NCBI GenBank assembly: GCA_023238725.1
Contig: CM041550.1
Coordinates: forward strand, 11,434,940-11,498,939
DNA from: Scortum barcoo
Lineage: Eukaryota > Chordata > Actinopteri > Centrarchiformes > Terapontidae
Direction of reading: 5' to 3'
Length of the DNA: 64,000 bases
Shown here piece by piece: positions 14,061 to 27,559 of this stretch. Each line of letters opens with the position of its first letter. The first letter of the stretch is position 1. The position numbers and the translations under genes are program-made. The notes under the pieces are model-generated. The model did not search any database, was not told where the DNA came from, and worked only from the letters and a program-made list of their open reading frames with translations.

Positions 14061-15924
14061 TTCTATCTCTCAAATTGTGATCTTATGAATTCGATTTGGT
14101 CACTTTTAAAATGTAACTGCACAATTTGTTATTTTCCCCTGTTTCCCTTTCTCTGTTAATATCTGTGGCGATAAATTGCTTCGATTGACAGGCTCATTTT
14201 ATTTGTTGTTGTGCTTCTGTATTTGTGATAAGGCAGAAAACCGTGGTCACCTGAAGAGGCTGAGAAGTTCTCTGAGGCTCGAGTGCTGTTGCTCGACACC
14301 TTTCATATAAGCCACTGTGAAAATTGTTTGGCTTATTTTGTTGAGGAAAATCTCCGTGTTTTGCTTGATTACATTTTGTTATGGTTTTCCTCCCATTTTT
14401 CAGAGAACTTCTTAAGCCTGCCGAGATTACTGTTTAATAGGGATAATATTGTACTGGCTTTATTGGCTATTTGCAGCTGCACCGCCGGTTCATTTAATAG
14501 CCCCGCCGGTTGTTAAAGGGATTACACAGCTGCCACACTCTAGTGTGTACAGTGGGCCTCTGGTGGAAAAAAAGACTATTGCCTGTAATGGGAAGACTGA
14601 AAGGAAAATAATTTTCTGTAGTTTTTCAGAAATGTGTGATCATACATGCAAAGTTTGCCTGGTCACATTCAAATTACCTGCTGGCCCCTTTGTGATCTGA
14701 CTCTGATGATTTCCCATTCCATATCTAAGTGACCTTTAGAAGGCCAGAGGCACTACCCAACATTGATTAAATAAATTGATCCCCACACATTCAAAGGATA
14801 TTAATTAGACATGGAAAACAAGTGAATGAACACAAATAGCTCTTAGTTTAAATGCAATAGCAAATAAAACATTGAGGGGGATTTGAGAGAGCCCAATAAT
14901 ACAAAGAGCTGAAGTCTCTTTATCATTTGAAAATGAGGAAGCTCGTTCATAAACTTTTCTCATGTTGGTTGAAAAACTAGTAGGAATTACCATAAAATCA
15001 TTTTTTAAATGGTATTGTTTTTCTCTACTGATATGATTATTTCACAGCTTCATGTGATTTATTTCCTCATTAGATGATTTATGTAATAATAATTTACTAC
15101 AAAACAATTGGCATGATTACTGACTGCATTCAGGCCTTAAGATCAATATGTGGCCTGACAGAATCTGTCATCTTTGAACCAGGACACATGCTGAAATGTC
15201 GTATTTTAGTGGCCTGTGCCTTGTCCATGTCAGCAGCAGCTGCCAAATAGGTTTCAATCGAGAGGGCAGAGTCATACAATATGTGCCAAAGCTAACAGCT
15301 GTTAACTACGCAACCTGCAGGCTATGAACTGCAGCTCTGTCCATTGTCAGTCTCTCCACAGTTAAATATTCCTGGAGGAATTTGTTACAACAAGGCCATA
15401 CATAACGGGTGAAAACCCTTTACACCAATATTGCTCTCAAAATTGGCAGCATGAGAAGGAGGGACATGAGGGATGCTTGAGTGCGGTACCCTATCCCTCT
15501 CAGCCCCCTGGGAGCCACTTGGCCAGCTTTCATCCACATAATTATAATAAATTTGACATTTCATAGATAATATTGATTTCTTTATTTTAGCATTTCACCA
15601 TAGGTGACAGTCTAGTGTCAAGAATGAAATTTCTATTGATCTTCTGCGCATTAATCCCTCATGTGTATGTGATCATTTTTATAAGACCTTTTACTGCACA
15701 TAAATCAATATTTCATATTTCCAGCCATGGCAGAGGAGATGTCATATTTGTAAACTGTGTCTTGACACTAGCAATTCCTTTCTTGTTCAGCTGCAACTGT
15801 GCAAGACCAGTCAATTTGGGGTGGTGGGAGCAGAGGCACAAGGGAAAGAGGGGAGGAGGGGTGGAGGATGAGGGGAGAGAATTTGCAGTCTGCGGCTTTG
15901 GTCTGGCTGGGAGGAGCTGAGCCC

Positions 15925-16080
15925 TTCTCGAGATACGTCCCGCAGCATTGATGATGAAATATCATTTTTAGAATTAATTAGCTTCCAAAGTGACGGGGGG
16001 CTGTTAATGATGGATATAAACTGGCAAATCATTCAACTTGATTAGCCCAGTGCTATAAAACAGGATATTGAACACTACTT
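15925..16080. promoter_or_regulatory. Candidate conserved non-coding element
   Basis: Dense homeodomain-type cores (GAATTAATTAGCTTCC, GTTAATGATGGATA, CTTGATTAGCCCAG) in non-repetitive sequence. The call is by texture only. Confidence 0.25.
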
Positions 16081-18774
16081 TAAATTGTCTGTTAATTTCT
16101 CTATTTTTTTTCTTCTTGAATAGTGCACTGAAATCAGAGAAAAAATCTAACTGTAAATCTTTGGAAGCAGATAAGTATTGTGAGGATGTAGTTTGATTTT
16201 TATAACATATATAATAAGACTTTTGTAGTAGTAATTTCAGTGGAATGAATGATATAAATGGTAGCTACATTTATTTGTTTTAATGATCAGATGTACACTG
16301 TGATCATTTCTAAACAAAACACAGGAATATAGAATATTTTAAACACGTCAGATATTTTCAAGAGCTACGTGTCCAGTATCTCAGATGTCCGTAATAACTT
16401 GAAATGAAGATTTTCCCTTCACACCTGAATGTTGCTCTCGGCTGCAGTATAACATGACAATAGCCATGGAGAATGCACAACTGTTTGGTGAAAAATATGA
16501 TCACCTGAATGGTGCAGACACCTGACCTTTTCTCAGTCTCCCTTAACATGTCCCTTCCATACAATCAGTGTGAGAGCGCCGCACAAGAAAGGCCAGTCCA
16601 TTAAGAGAATATGCTAATTTTGCCATCCGCTCCTAATTGATGCCATTTTACCAAGTAAACAAGACTTCTGTCTACAATGGATGTGTTTCTGCCAGTTAAA
16701 AGGATATTTCAGATCGGCTTTTTCCTGTAATTTTCTCTCCGAGCACTACTGGTGTGCCATTATTGCAAATTATAAGTCTCTCCTTTTGAGGAGAGGTGCT
16801 ATTCTTGCACTGTCTTTTTCCCCTCCTTAAAGGCCATCTACTATTTTTTGTCAGTCACTGGAGAATCTTCATTCACGTGAAAAGGTGTCAGTGCCTGACC
16901 GTTTGAGCATGATGACAGACACCCAGTGGAAGTGTGAGTGACTGCCTGACACCGCAGAGGTTTGTCAATGATGTCAACGGCACTCTGGCAGCTAACACAG
17001 CATTGTCCCAGACGCTCTACAGGACAGCATCATAATACGGGACGTGGACAGGGCGTGATGTGTTATCTCCACAACCTCTCTCCCATCCCTCAGTCTTTAC
17101 CACAGGCCATGACTGAAGGTCTATGAGGATCCCCCGATGCGCTGAGTTGCCCAGATTCATCTTCCCTGTCAGCCACGTAATGCTGTATGAGCTTGTTCCT
17201 CCATTCAAGTAATGCTGATGAATCTGCTGTCCAGGCGCCTCTCGCTCCACTTTGTTGAAACGAGGGGATAGAGCCATTACAATGTACCTTTTGGTCTAAC
17301 CATACATGATTCCCCTTCTGCCAAATTGTTCTTCAGCAAAGAAGCTATCAGAATGTGCGTGTGAGTGTGTGTGTAAGGGGGGGTTGCGTGGCCGGGCAGG
17401 CGAGGTTGACTGGCATTCAGTGCTAAGCTGTCTCTCTGAGGAAAGGGCTGTTTAAAAGGCAGGAGCTGGCAGCGGAGCAGACCTCTCAGCTCCCTGTCTA
17501 AATACTGCTTCTGTGTGACTGACAGCAAGGCAACAGCACACTGGCATTCTCCTTTCAGCCACTCAGCAACCCTTTAACAAAAACCACAGGATTTAACATA
17601 AAACTCAAACCAGAGTGTCACCTAATGCTGCATTGCTGCCTTCACAGCTCTTTCAATTATTTAACATGACAAGCTGTCCTTTTGTTGTTATTCTTGTGCA
17701 CGTGATATGACCTTGTGGGTGTCAAAAATTGTGCAGTTGTAACATATGAACTAATTAGGGTCATTAATAATCATTATAATGTGTAATTACAAAACAGCAA
17801 TCCTTCACATTTGTAAAATACAGTTTAGTCTTCATTTCTAATGATATGAGCTTATGAAAACCAGTCCTGTGTACTTTAAATTCCTCTCCTTAGAAATGAT
17901 GCCGCTTAGCTTCGTCTTTGATTTATTGTTATTTGTTTAGAGATTGACCTTTCTAAATTCAATTTTTAGATATATAAAATGTTCTTTTCCCATACCAGCG
18001 GACAAACAAGAGTCATCAACAGGCAAAAAGAGGACATTGTAAATGTTGCAAAAGCTTAATAGCACAAAATTAACAATCTATGTGGTTTTGTTGGATTCAA
18101 TTAGAGGGATATCTTGCTATTTCATGATGCACTTAGGAATGACAAAGCACAGATATAAGTATTGATTTTTTTGTGCCCATAACCAGATAAACAATATGTA
18201 TATGTATGTATTTGTGGGGCAAATTGAATCAAAATGCACATATTACATTGAGGGCCCTGGAAGACTGACAGCAATTGAATTTGTCAGTCAAGAATTTAGT
18301 TAAAGAGTTAAAGACCTTTGATCCACCGGTGGGCAAAATGATACAAACCATCCAGAGTAAGAGATATTTATGGCCTCTTGCCTTTGTCGCTGTTGTGCTG
18401 CGTTTACACATGATTTTTTTTCTTCTTTAGATGCTCATTTTCACTCACTTCTGCAGCATGAATGTCTGCTTCTGCATTTTCTTATTTCATCTCATATCTG
18501 TATGTTTGTGGGTGACGGTGCGTGTCTATGTGCATGCATGTTAGTGTGAATAGAAAAAAAAAATGTCTGTGTGTATGTATGCTTAATTCGGGCATGCGTG
18601 TGTCTGTGCATGCAGCAGAAGTGTGTGTGTGTGACCATGTGCTTGTGTGTCAGGGCAAGTGTGAAGGGGATTGTCTCATGGTGGCAGAGAGGTAGCAGAG
18701 AGAACGATAGCGATGTTTGTGGATTAATAACTATTAATTCTCCTTTTGACTGTAATTGATGCTTAAATCTCCGC

Positions 18775-18990
18775 TCTCCTTCTCCTCTCAGCAGACCTCT
18801 TGTCCCCCCGTCAATTCTGTCCTTCTAATAAGGGCATTATTCCAAGGGATTTCATGCATTCTGATAAATCAAATTAGAAGGCCAGTGACTTAGATAGATT
18901 GCAGCAGGTAATTAGAGAATCCTCAATGCCTTCCTCGCTGCCACTCATTTACAAGAGTCTTTGTTATCTACCTATCTTGGCGCAGCATGA
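18775..18990. promoter_or_regulatory. Candidate conserved non-coding element
   Basis: Non-repetitive block with AATAAGGGCATTATTCC, GATAAATCAAATTAGAAGG, GCAGGTAATTAGAG and TTTACAAGAGTCTTTGTT (SOX/homeobox-like cores). Enhancer-like texture, no coding potential. Confidence 0.3.
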
Positions 18991-19266
18991 GGCGGGGTGT
19001 GTTTGCATCACTTTTCCCTTTTAAAATTCCTTCCTTATGTCACTAGAGAGACAGATCCCAGACCATATCTTGTCACCCAGGCTAGCACACTGCACAACGG
19101 ACAGCGCAGTGGGACAGCCATTATTGGATTGGAGCAACTTGGGTTGGTAAGTACCCACGTGTGTGTCAGTGACATGCAGGAACAAGGAGATGGGCTGACA
19201 CATGGAGACAGGGGACACCCTGGGCTTGGCTGCCCACCCCCCTCCCTACATACCCCCACCCCACCA

Positions 19267-19300
19267 ACACACACACACACACACACACACACGCACGCAC
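19267..19300 (+). repeat. (AC)n microsatellite with ACGC end
   Basis: 13 AC units followed by two ACGC-type units. Confidence 0.9.
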
Positions 19301-19679
19301 CTCCACATGCCCCCTCCTTTGCCCCTCGTCCTCTCTCCTTGCCCTCTGGAAACAACACCATGTTCCTGATACTGAGTCAGTGGTCACTATCCATGTCAGC
19401 TGAGCAGCCTTGTTCACACGCCACAAATTTTGTGTGCACTGTGTGTGTGTGTCTGTTTGGAAGATGAATACAGGGATTGTGGTTACGACAAAGGAATAAG
19501 CTGCTCGTTTGTAAATGTAGAATTTTCTAAGGAACTTTTTATTCAAAGTAAGCGCTGGAATGTGTCAAAGTAAATTTTGACATAAAATTTTAAAAGGAAT
19601 TGTTGTTAAACACAAGGTGGCTGACGTACTTTAATTATTTAATTTCATTTATTTAATTATTTAATTATTATTATTTTAT

Positions 19680-20059
19680 TTTACTTTACATAAAATGAAC
19701 AATTAAGAAAGAAAATGCTCTACTTTCACTTTTACTTTTTTGATATTTTAGTCCCTAGTTATATTATAACATAACAGTGTATATATATTTTACATTGTTA
19801 TAGGTTATTTTAAATAGTTAAAAATTACCTCCACCTCCACAAACTCTAACATTAAAATGAATCAGTAATGATCATCAACAATGTAATATATTATGCAGCA
19901 CTCATAATGACCATTTCCCCCTTATAAGTACTTTTACTTGAGATATTTTAGGTGTATTTTGCTAATAACACTTTCTTGCTTTAGTCATATTTTCAATGCA
20001 GGGCTCAGTGTGGTAGTTCTACTGTTAAGTAAAAGATATGAATATTTCTCCCACCACTG
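19680..20059 (+). repeat. Degenerate hAT-like non-autonomous element, 3' part
   Basis: It runs through AAGTACTTTTACTTGAGATA, GTATTTTGCTAATAACACTT, AATGCAGGGCTCAGTGTGGT to the terminal CTCCCACCACTG at 20059. The same string of motifs recurs at 39456-40208 (reversed) and 51917-53097. Ends of the CAGTGGTG...CACCACTG type suggest a DNA transposon derivative. The left border is not defined. Confidence 0.5.
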
Positions 20060-20329
20060 TCTGAAATCAAAATGAAATATTTGTCAAACCAAAAGAGAGG
20101 AATCACTCAATAGGCAGCACCATCTGTGTACCTTACAATCATCTCACAGTCCAAAGTCCTGACATCTGCACTTCCTCCTGATCTACCGTATCCCTTCTGT
20201 GGCATTTTTCTTCCTTTCTTTTCCACTTCCCCTGCACCCCTATCACAAACCAGTCTGACAGAGTTCACTTTTCTCCTTTAAGAGGATGAATGAAGATAAA
20301 AAGCAAAGCAAAATGGAGCACGAGAGGCA

Positions 20330-20620
20330 TCACTTGCTTTGATTCATGATGGCCGGGAGTTTGGCGGTTCTCTGCAGCCTGCCTGCTTGGCTGCCTGCCT
20401 GCTCGCCTGCCCGTCTGCTCCTTCCCGAGCACTCTAATGGAGAGCTGCAGTCTGCTCGCAGTGACACCGTCAAGCCATCAGGAACGGCTGATTATGGTGC
20501 TAAATATTGATCTCTGCCTCACATGTGTCAAAATTCCCCCCACCCTTTAATTAGAATTTCCCCTCCGCGCCATACAGGAACTAACCGAATATATTAGAGG
20601 ACTTCATGAGGAGGAGGGGA
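20330..20620. promoter_or_regulatory. Candidate conserved non-coding element with CTGCCTGC minisatellite
   Basis: A short tandem of GCCTGCCTGC-type units (~20378-20430) adjoins complex sequence with GGCTGATTATGGTGCTAAAT and CCCTTTAATTAGAATT. Function is not established. Confidence 0.25.
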
Positions 20621-21779
20621 GTGCAGCTAGCGGGGCATAATTGTGACCTCTTGTCTTGCTTCTTCCCTCCTGAGTTTTGAGATGACTCCCAACTGTCTGT
20701 CTAATGCTCCCGGAATCTGTGATAATCAGACTTATTTTCCTCATTTTATCACAGGATGATCGGCCTGCCTCTCCTGTTCTCCATTCCCCTCTCCCCTCTC
20801 TTGTCCCTTCCCCTCCCACTACCATTATCCTCTTTATCTTTTTCTTGATTTTCATTTTTATTTTGCTTGACTGTCTTGAAACCCAATTGTGTTTCTATCG
20901 TGTGCAGGAAAATGGTTTTGACCTCTTATTTCTATGCACATATTCACTTAAGTTCTTTATCAATAAATGAACTCCTTAAAAGAGTACACCTTCGATTTAG
21001 CATTGAACTTGTATGTCACAGGCAGACTAATGTTTGACAGATTTTAGAAAAGGATAAAAAAAATGATCAAGCAGAACAGGAGATATTTTTCTTTTTATTC
21101 CACATGTTCCATTACTCACAGTGCAACTTTATCTATGACAGTTTGGTCAGGGTTTCATGTGTGTTATGCTAGCGGCTATAGAGGTCTGATAAAATCACTT
21201 ATTTGTTACTCCACACCCCCAGATTTTTTCTGTTTCTGTGACTCAAGTGACATCACTTTTTTTTTACTCATCCAATAGTACTCCCCAAGACCTGTGAACT
21301 GAGCCTTTAATGCCTTTTTTTAAAATCTGCACTAAGTGTAGCAAGAATAGAAAAAGAGAAAGAAGAAATAACTAAGATTCACTTTCAGTCAGGTTATAAC
21401 CATCATAAAGTTGCCTCTTAAAGAGAGCCAACACACATACACACACACGCGCGGTGCCGCAGTGATTATTCACTGTTTCGATAGGGAAAATGCACATAAC
21501 ACATTAACACACTGTGCTCAGAATGTACTCGTCTGGTGTTCAAAAGCACTCTAAACGTTTGCTGTGCCAAATTATCAGAACATTAGCATCTTCTGTCACA
21601 TTTCATTATTTATGTTTTTCTTCTCCGCACACTGTTGCACACTTTTGCTGTTCAGTATTAAAATCTATTTTTCACTACAGCTGGTTCTGATCAGGTGTCA
21701 CCTCTTCCTGGATCTCAGAGCACTAACACGCTACCTTCTATTCCCAACCATTTCCTCAACCTTTCCCTCTCCCCTCCAC

Positions 21780-21784
<5 letters not shown>

Positions 21785-21827
<43 letters not shown>
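21785..21827 (+). repeat. (CT)n microsatellite
   Basis: A 43-bp pure CT tract, the longest simple repeat in the window; it produces spurious Leu/Ser and Arg/Glu open frames. Confidence 0.95.
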
Positions 21828-21829
<2 letters not shown>

Positions 21830-22983
21830 ACCCATTCTTTGGTGAGGAGGCACCGGTCATTATTATAGGACGCTGGCAGGCTTGCCGTCAGTCGCATTCT
21901 GGCGAGAGTCAAGTGCCACAAGGTGCCTTTTTCTATTTGTTTGTTTCATGCTACACTGCACCAGCCACTGACCTGTGGTAGCCATGTCGTACAAGAGGGA
22001 GGCAGGTTCATCCAATCAAAGAGTGGCTGAAAATTAACACTGATCTTTCCATTCCTGAAGAGGGACTGTGGCAAAAGGCAATTTCATGACCATAGTGTGG
22101 ATTCTGAATTGTTTTTACACAAATCCTTTTTCTCTCATTTTAGATGATTTAAATTCTGACACATTTTTTTCACAAAAACAGGGTTTAAATCAGTCGTTCC
22201 CTCCCAGAGTATTAATAGTTTTTACTCGAATTTTTGAGACTCATTCTGAAAATACGATATTCCAATATCAGACATTTGTTTTTGTTTTTTTTCACAGTGA
22301 ATTCAATCTGATCCCCTTCAATTCAGCACATGCAATATTCATAGTTGATCCATTGACTGCTATTCAAGCGGGAACTATTTGAAGAGGGAAAGTTCATGTG
22401 CATTTTTGATGGATTGTGCATGTCTTCCCCTACTCTATATGGATAGAGAGCTTGTTTGAAGGTCAGTGATTCTCTTCAGTCAGAGTCTTTTCCTCCGCAC
22501 TCCTTTTTGGGGGGGAAGAATATCTCCAGTCTTCACTCCATATTTTTCAAGTGCTTCTAGGATGACTAGGTTGGATGACCTTGAATCCTTGTGGAGATGA
22601 ATCTCTTTGAGCCTCCCCTCTTTCTCCTCTCTCGCTCTCTCTCTCTTCTCTCTCTCTCCTTTTCTCTGGGAACTCTGTCATGAAGAAAGACAACGACCTT
22701 CTCCCGTCAGGCTTTTCATGTAAAATATCCACTTTTCCCAGATCCCAACCTTTTCATGTCTGTGATATTTTGGGTTTTTCACTGTACGTGTGTTGAACTA
22801 CATTTTCCTTTTAACATACTTCAGTACTAACGTTGCATCTGATTTTTTTTTCCTCCAGTGTGTGACAAGTTAATATGCCTTTTTAATTCATTTGTTTTCC
22901 ACTGATCTCAAATCGTGATCTTCAGTTTCTATATGTGCATTAAGGAAGCGGATCAGTATTTAAAAACTGGTTGTGTCCGTCTA

Positions 22984-22985
22984 TG

Positions 22986-23020
<35 letters not shown>

Positions 23021-23021
23021 T
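22984..23021 (+). repeat. (TG)n microsatellite
   Basis: A 38-bp TG tract with one GC interruption. Confidence 0.9.
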
Positions 23022-23847
23022 AGTACCTTTTGTGTTAGCATGTCGGAACGAGGGGTTGAACAGGGGTTGAGTGGATCTTGAGAGCTGGCAGGTGCATTAT
23101 TGCAGTAGGCTCTGCCTAGCTTGACATGTGTGTGTTCCTAATCTCCTAGTGATATGACAAAGCTGTGTGGGAGCCTGGGCTGGATCTCTTCTGTCTGTTG
23201 TGACACACACACACAGACGCACACACAACCCCCTCTCCCCTTCCCTTTTGTCCAACACACACTCACATCATATTCCCCTCTTGACCCCTCAAGGATCCAC
23301 CACTCCACTCTCCACTGGCACCTTCACGCTGTGGATGTGTGCTAATAGGTGCTATGAGAGCCTTGTAAAACCATCACCATGCGCATCTGTTTGTGTTGTC
23401 ACTGTAGGTACATGCCTACAGTGTATGTACTCACGCATGCAGTAAAGCAGTGTACACGAACGGACGCCTGAGACGCCGATACAGATAAGTGTGAGTGATA
23501 AAAGAAGTGGTGAAGTTGTTGTTGGTGAAGTGTTTGGGGGGGGAAAAAACAAACAAGCTCTTTTATTTCCTTTTTTTCAGCTTGATTTGATCTCTGCTGG
23601 GATTCTGCTCGGAAGAAAAAAAATTCACAGAGGGGAGGACTTTGTGGCTGTGAAATCTTTTTCCAAGTCTGCTTGTTTAATCAAGGGGCGACACAACTCT
23701 GGGGTCTTAAGTTTGGTGCTGGTGTGAACTCATTTTCTGACAACAGACGTATGATTATTGTGTAGCGCTACATTTGTCCTCTGGAATCACATCATTTCTG
23801 CTACACCTGTAAAATTTTTTAAATGAATAAAAGAATTCTATGTAAGG

Positions 23848-24010
23848 CCTGTTTTTGGAGATATTTTATTCCTATGCCTATTAGAGAACAGTAGAGACTA
23901 ACAGGAAATCAGGGGAGAGACAGGTGAATGACACAGTTCTCCAGCTGGAATCAAACCAAGGACGATCACGTGGTCAGCATCTTAAAACCCCCTGTGGTAC
24001 CAGGGCACCC
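23848..24010 (-). mobile_element. tRNA-derived SINE
   Basis: On the minus strand a tRNA-like head with box B GGTTTGATTCC (23957-23947) and a weak box A region near 24000 is followed by the CACCTGTCTCTCCC / TTTCCTGTTAGTCTCTACTG body and an AATAAAA tail region, a layout I recognise from common teleost SINEs. It is diverged; ends are approximate and no target duplication was identified. Confidence 0.6.
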
Positions 24011-27000
24011 GTGTACCTGCTTTTTAATCTGGATTGCCTTAATTCAGCCAGAAACAAATGCACACGAAGAGGGCTGCAAAAGACTGAGAGGAACTCTTAA
24101 CACTTAGTGGATGATAGAAGACCAGACACACGTGCGCACACACACACACAATTTGACTCAAAGACATGAACAGATTACATGTGCATGGGTGTGTTTAATA
24201 TGTTTCACTTCACATGGAGCAGCGGCACAAACCATAACGCAGGATGAGGGCATATTCTTGCGGGAACCGAGCCATTGCATCTGACCATGTTGACATTTTA
24301 CACACTGACATCAGACGGAGTGGGGGGGGGGTGAGGATAGTTTGCAGCCCTGCATTCAGTCACATTGTCACAGCGGAAGGTGTAAATGGGGGAGAATACA
24401 AAGCAGCATTTTTTTTGTTTTTTGTTTTTTTTAGAAATTAAATGTAACAATATTACAAAACAATATCAGTCTGTGAATAAATAGATTTGTTCTGATATGA
24501 TGCTATGATGAAATTATGTAGATGTGTTTTTTTTTTTTTTTAGAAGGGCATGATTTTACTGTCTGCTTGGTGATACCCCACATGCGTCATCAAAACCAGA
24601 TTAATCTCTCGTGTGTTTTTACAGTTTGCTCCTCAGTCTCCTCCAGCCTCGCCCCAGAGACCTAATGCATCATTTGAGGCTCATACAATTCACTGCTTCC
24701 CAAGCCACTGGCTCTACCAGCCTGATAGAGGCATTTTTCGCCACTTAGAAACACGCACTGTGTGTCCGATCCCTTCCTCCTTAATATGTCCTCTATTACC
24801 ATCAGGCATTTATGCCTGTTTTTTCTACTTCAGTAACCACTGAGCACCGGCTTCATTAAAACTAATTGAATCGGAAACATGCCTGCCTGAGGAAACATTA
24901 ACTCTTTCTATTAAGGAAATTTCCGATTTCATTTTGTCAATAAGGTCAGAGGACTGAGCCTGTGTGTTCAATACTGATACATGCCGTGCTCATAAACTTC
25001 AACTGTAGAGCTATTTAATTCACAATGTCCCGTCTATCAGCGCTGAATGCATGATTTAAAATCTTGTGGTTTCTGGTGATTATATGATAATTTGTCAATT
25101 GTCCTATTCTTTTTTTTCCCCCTCCAAATCTATAGTTTCCAGCAGAAACCTGAAGGGACCCCTCTCAAACACAATGTCCCATCAGTTTCATTGCATTATT
25201 AATTTCTTGCAGTTAGCATAATTGAGTCTTGGTACAAGCGTCGCATTAATGGTTTTCACTGGCCACACTTGAAACAATAATTTGATGGCATCCGTCAGAA
25301 ATCAATGTGCAACAACAGAGCGTACACAGCTGTTTAATATGAAGTAAATATTTATGAGTGATCTGACTAGGCATCAAGTCCAGTCAATTTTCTTTGAAAG
25401 GATCCGTGCAAATGATTAACCTCATTTTACTGGTGCTGTCTGGGCTGGTAATGGCCATTAGAGCTAAGAAGGAGTGAGGCCTTTGATTTTTGGCTTCTCA
25501 TCATTCACAGCTTGTCGCATCCCTTCATCCTTCATACATGGCTGCTGAATTGATTGTCTGTTTAGTCCTATGAATGATAAAGCTGCTCTGGGCCACAGGC
25601 TGAGAGGGACAGACACGGCTCACTTCCATCTAAATGCAAGGTGGATTTCTTTTCCTGCCTCGCCACTTGGAAATCAGCTTTTTGCATTATTTATTGGACA
25701 ATCATCAGCATTTCAATATGGCAAATCAAATAGTCACAGTAATATAACTATAGGCAGTCGTATCCAAAGGGCCATCATTCAGCTCATTATTCATTCATTT
25801 TGTTTAGAGCTATAGCCGGCAGGACTCATGAGATTCATAAGTTGTGTAATCAACATGTTTTACTGCACCCTCGCACGGCGGCTTGCCCGAGCGGACGGAA
25901 AGGTAACATGAAAGGAAGTGACTCTGAGTGAAGACCAAAGGCGCCAAATGAATGAGATGTAAAAAAAAAAAAAGTGGTGCGTAACCAAGGGCCTCTGAAA
26001 AGACAGGTGGAATATAACCTCTGAGGGAAAGAGCACCATGAAAAGCAGAGTGCACTGACTTACTGCGGAGGGGGGGGGGAGTCAGACAAGTTGTTTAAAT
26101 GACTTTTCATTTGAGAGAAAGTCAAGCAATAAAGAGCATGTTATGGCGTTTTAGTCACAAAGCAACGCACGCGGGTCTATTTCAGGTCTCGCTCACAAGC
26201 TTTCTAATAAGACTCTCACTCTTATACCTTAAAATAACTTTTAATGCCACTCAGAAAAAAAATGTAAACTCTCTCTCGGCTTAATTTTATCCATGTCAGG
26301 GAGAATTACGTGTCGCACAGAGAGGAGACGGTTCATCAACAGGCTGCAGCTAAATGCATGCTGTGTTGCACGGTGTAGTTTGTATCGAGCATCTTTTAAC
26401 TTATTCTCCGGCTGCACCTCTCACTAACCACTCCTGCACTCTTTTGCTGCTGGAAATATAACTCATTTCTACTTCATCTCAGCGGCTCTTTGAGCAGCAG
26501 TGAAATTTCCTCCTCGGACATCCGTCTACCGAGTACTCATGTAGCGCAAAGGTGAAAGGTCAAGTGCTCTCCCACCACAGGGATCAGACGAGGCATCCCA
26601 AGATGGTTATTCACACATTTGCCACAGCCAACACTGTCAACATACGGACCTCTTAGCAAGAAAAAGAAAGGGACGAGAGTGGGAAAAGTATTCAGAATAG
26701 CTCCTGTTGATGTTAATGGTCAGCTGACAGTGAACCACTGCAGGCAGTCACCACACCAAACACACCTACAGCAGAGCTGCAGCACGTCATCCCGGCCAAG
26801 CAGCAGCAGCATGTGAAACTGTCAAACTGCATCACAGAATTAGACAAAAGTGCAGCACATGTGCAGCTGTGCATGATCCACATTCGTCACAGCGTGCAGT
26901 GTGTGGTCTAATTGTAGCACTGCAAAATGTGAAAGCATTTTCAGGACTCTTATAATCTGATCCCTTTCTCGCTCCGTGTACGAGCACTCAGCAGCAGATT

Positions 27001-27559
27001 CTCAGGCTCTGCTCTCGACCGCCTTCGCCAAATGCCTTCGGTTTTGCTACTCTGCTTCACAGGGGAGCCGGGGACGGAGGCAGAACAACCGCAGAATCAT
27101 TTCTTTTTCCTTTTCCCCTTCCTCTAACCCTGCCTGCTCTGACACGGTCACGTCGAGCCTTCCTCTCATGTCAAGGCGTGGGGAGGAAATTAAGTCATGG
27201 GCTGTTAATGAATTTAGACTCCAAGTCCTCCAGCACACATAATCATGCACAAACACTGACAGAAGTATTAGCTGCTTGTGTCATGTTTTATTGTGTTGAG
27301 ATAGACATGTTTAAAAGCTAACTGTACTTTGAGTCAATAGAGAGAACTTGTGACATTGTAATGCACCCTTTCAACAGATCTGCTAAATGTCAGCAAACTG
27401 GTTCTGAATGTAATCCCAATTTGCCTTGGAATTAGCACTTTCCAGTGACGATCTAATTATTTAGACAATTTATTGCCTGCTGCTAATATCTCTCAAAATA
27501 AGCTGTTCCCTTCATCTCGATCATGTGATAAATGTGGAATCGCAGAGGATAAAGTCCCA
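24011..27559. other. Gene-free sequence downstream of nr4a2
   Basis: No exon recognised. It contains the conserved-looking block at 24590-25560, short poly-A/G runs and a single NBRE-like AAAGGTCA at 26555-26562. Confidence 0.5.
24590..25560. promoter_or_regulatory. Long candidate conserved non-coding region
   Basis: Nearly 1 kb without simple repeats (apart from one poly-T), even composition and many TAATTG/ATTAAT/ATTTAAAAT cores, e.g. AAACTAATTGAATCGG, CTATTTAATTCACAATG, GCATGATTTAAAATC. Of the flank downstream of nr4a2 this is the best enhancer-like stretch. Open frames inside have no family resemblance. Confidence 0.3.

Larger units (their letters stand above)
12393..23847. other. Gene-free flank with probable non-coding elements
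   Basis: No recognisable exon. Overlapping open frames at 12333-12912 on both strands do not resemble a known protein. Candidate conserved blocks are listed separately; the rest is microsatellites, a degenerate repeat and AT-rich DNA. Confidence 0.55.

Noticed and set aside
21715..21921. Glu/Arg-rich and Leu/Ser-rich open frames
   Set aside because: Produced by the (CT)n microsatellite.
26555..26562. Perfect NBRE (AAAGGTCA) suggesting nr4a2 autoregulation
   Set aside because: Such 8-mers or their complements occur several times in the window (e.g. TGACCTTT near 6279, 9034, 14730), about as expected by chance.
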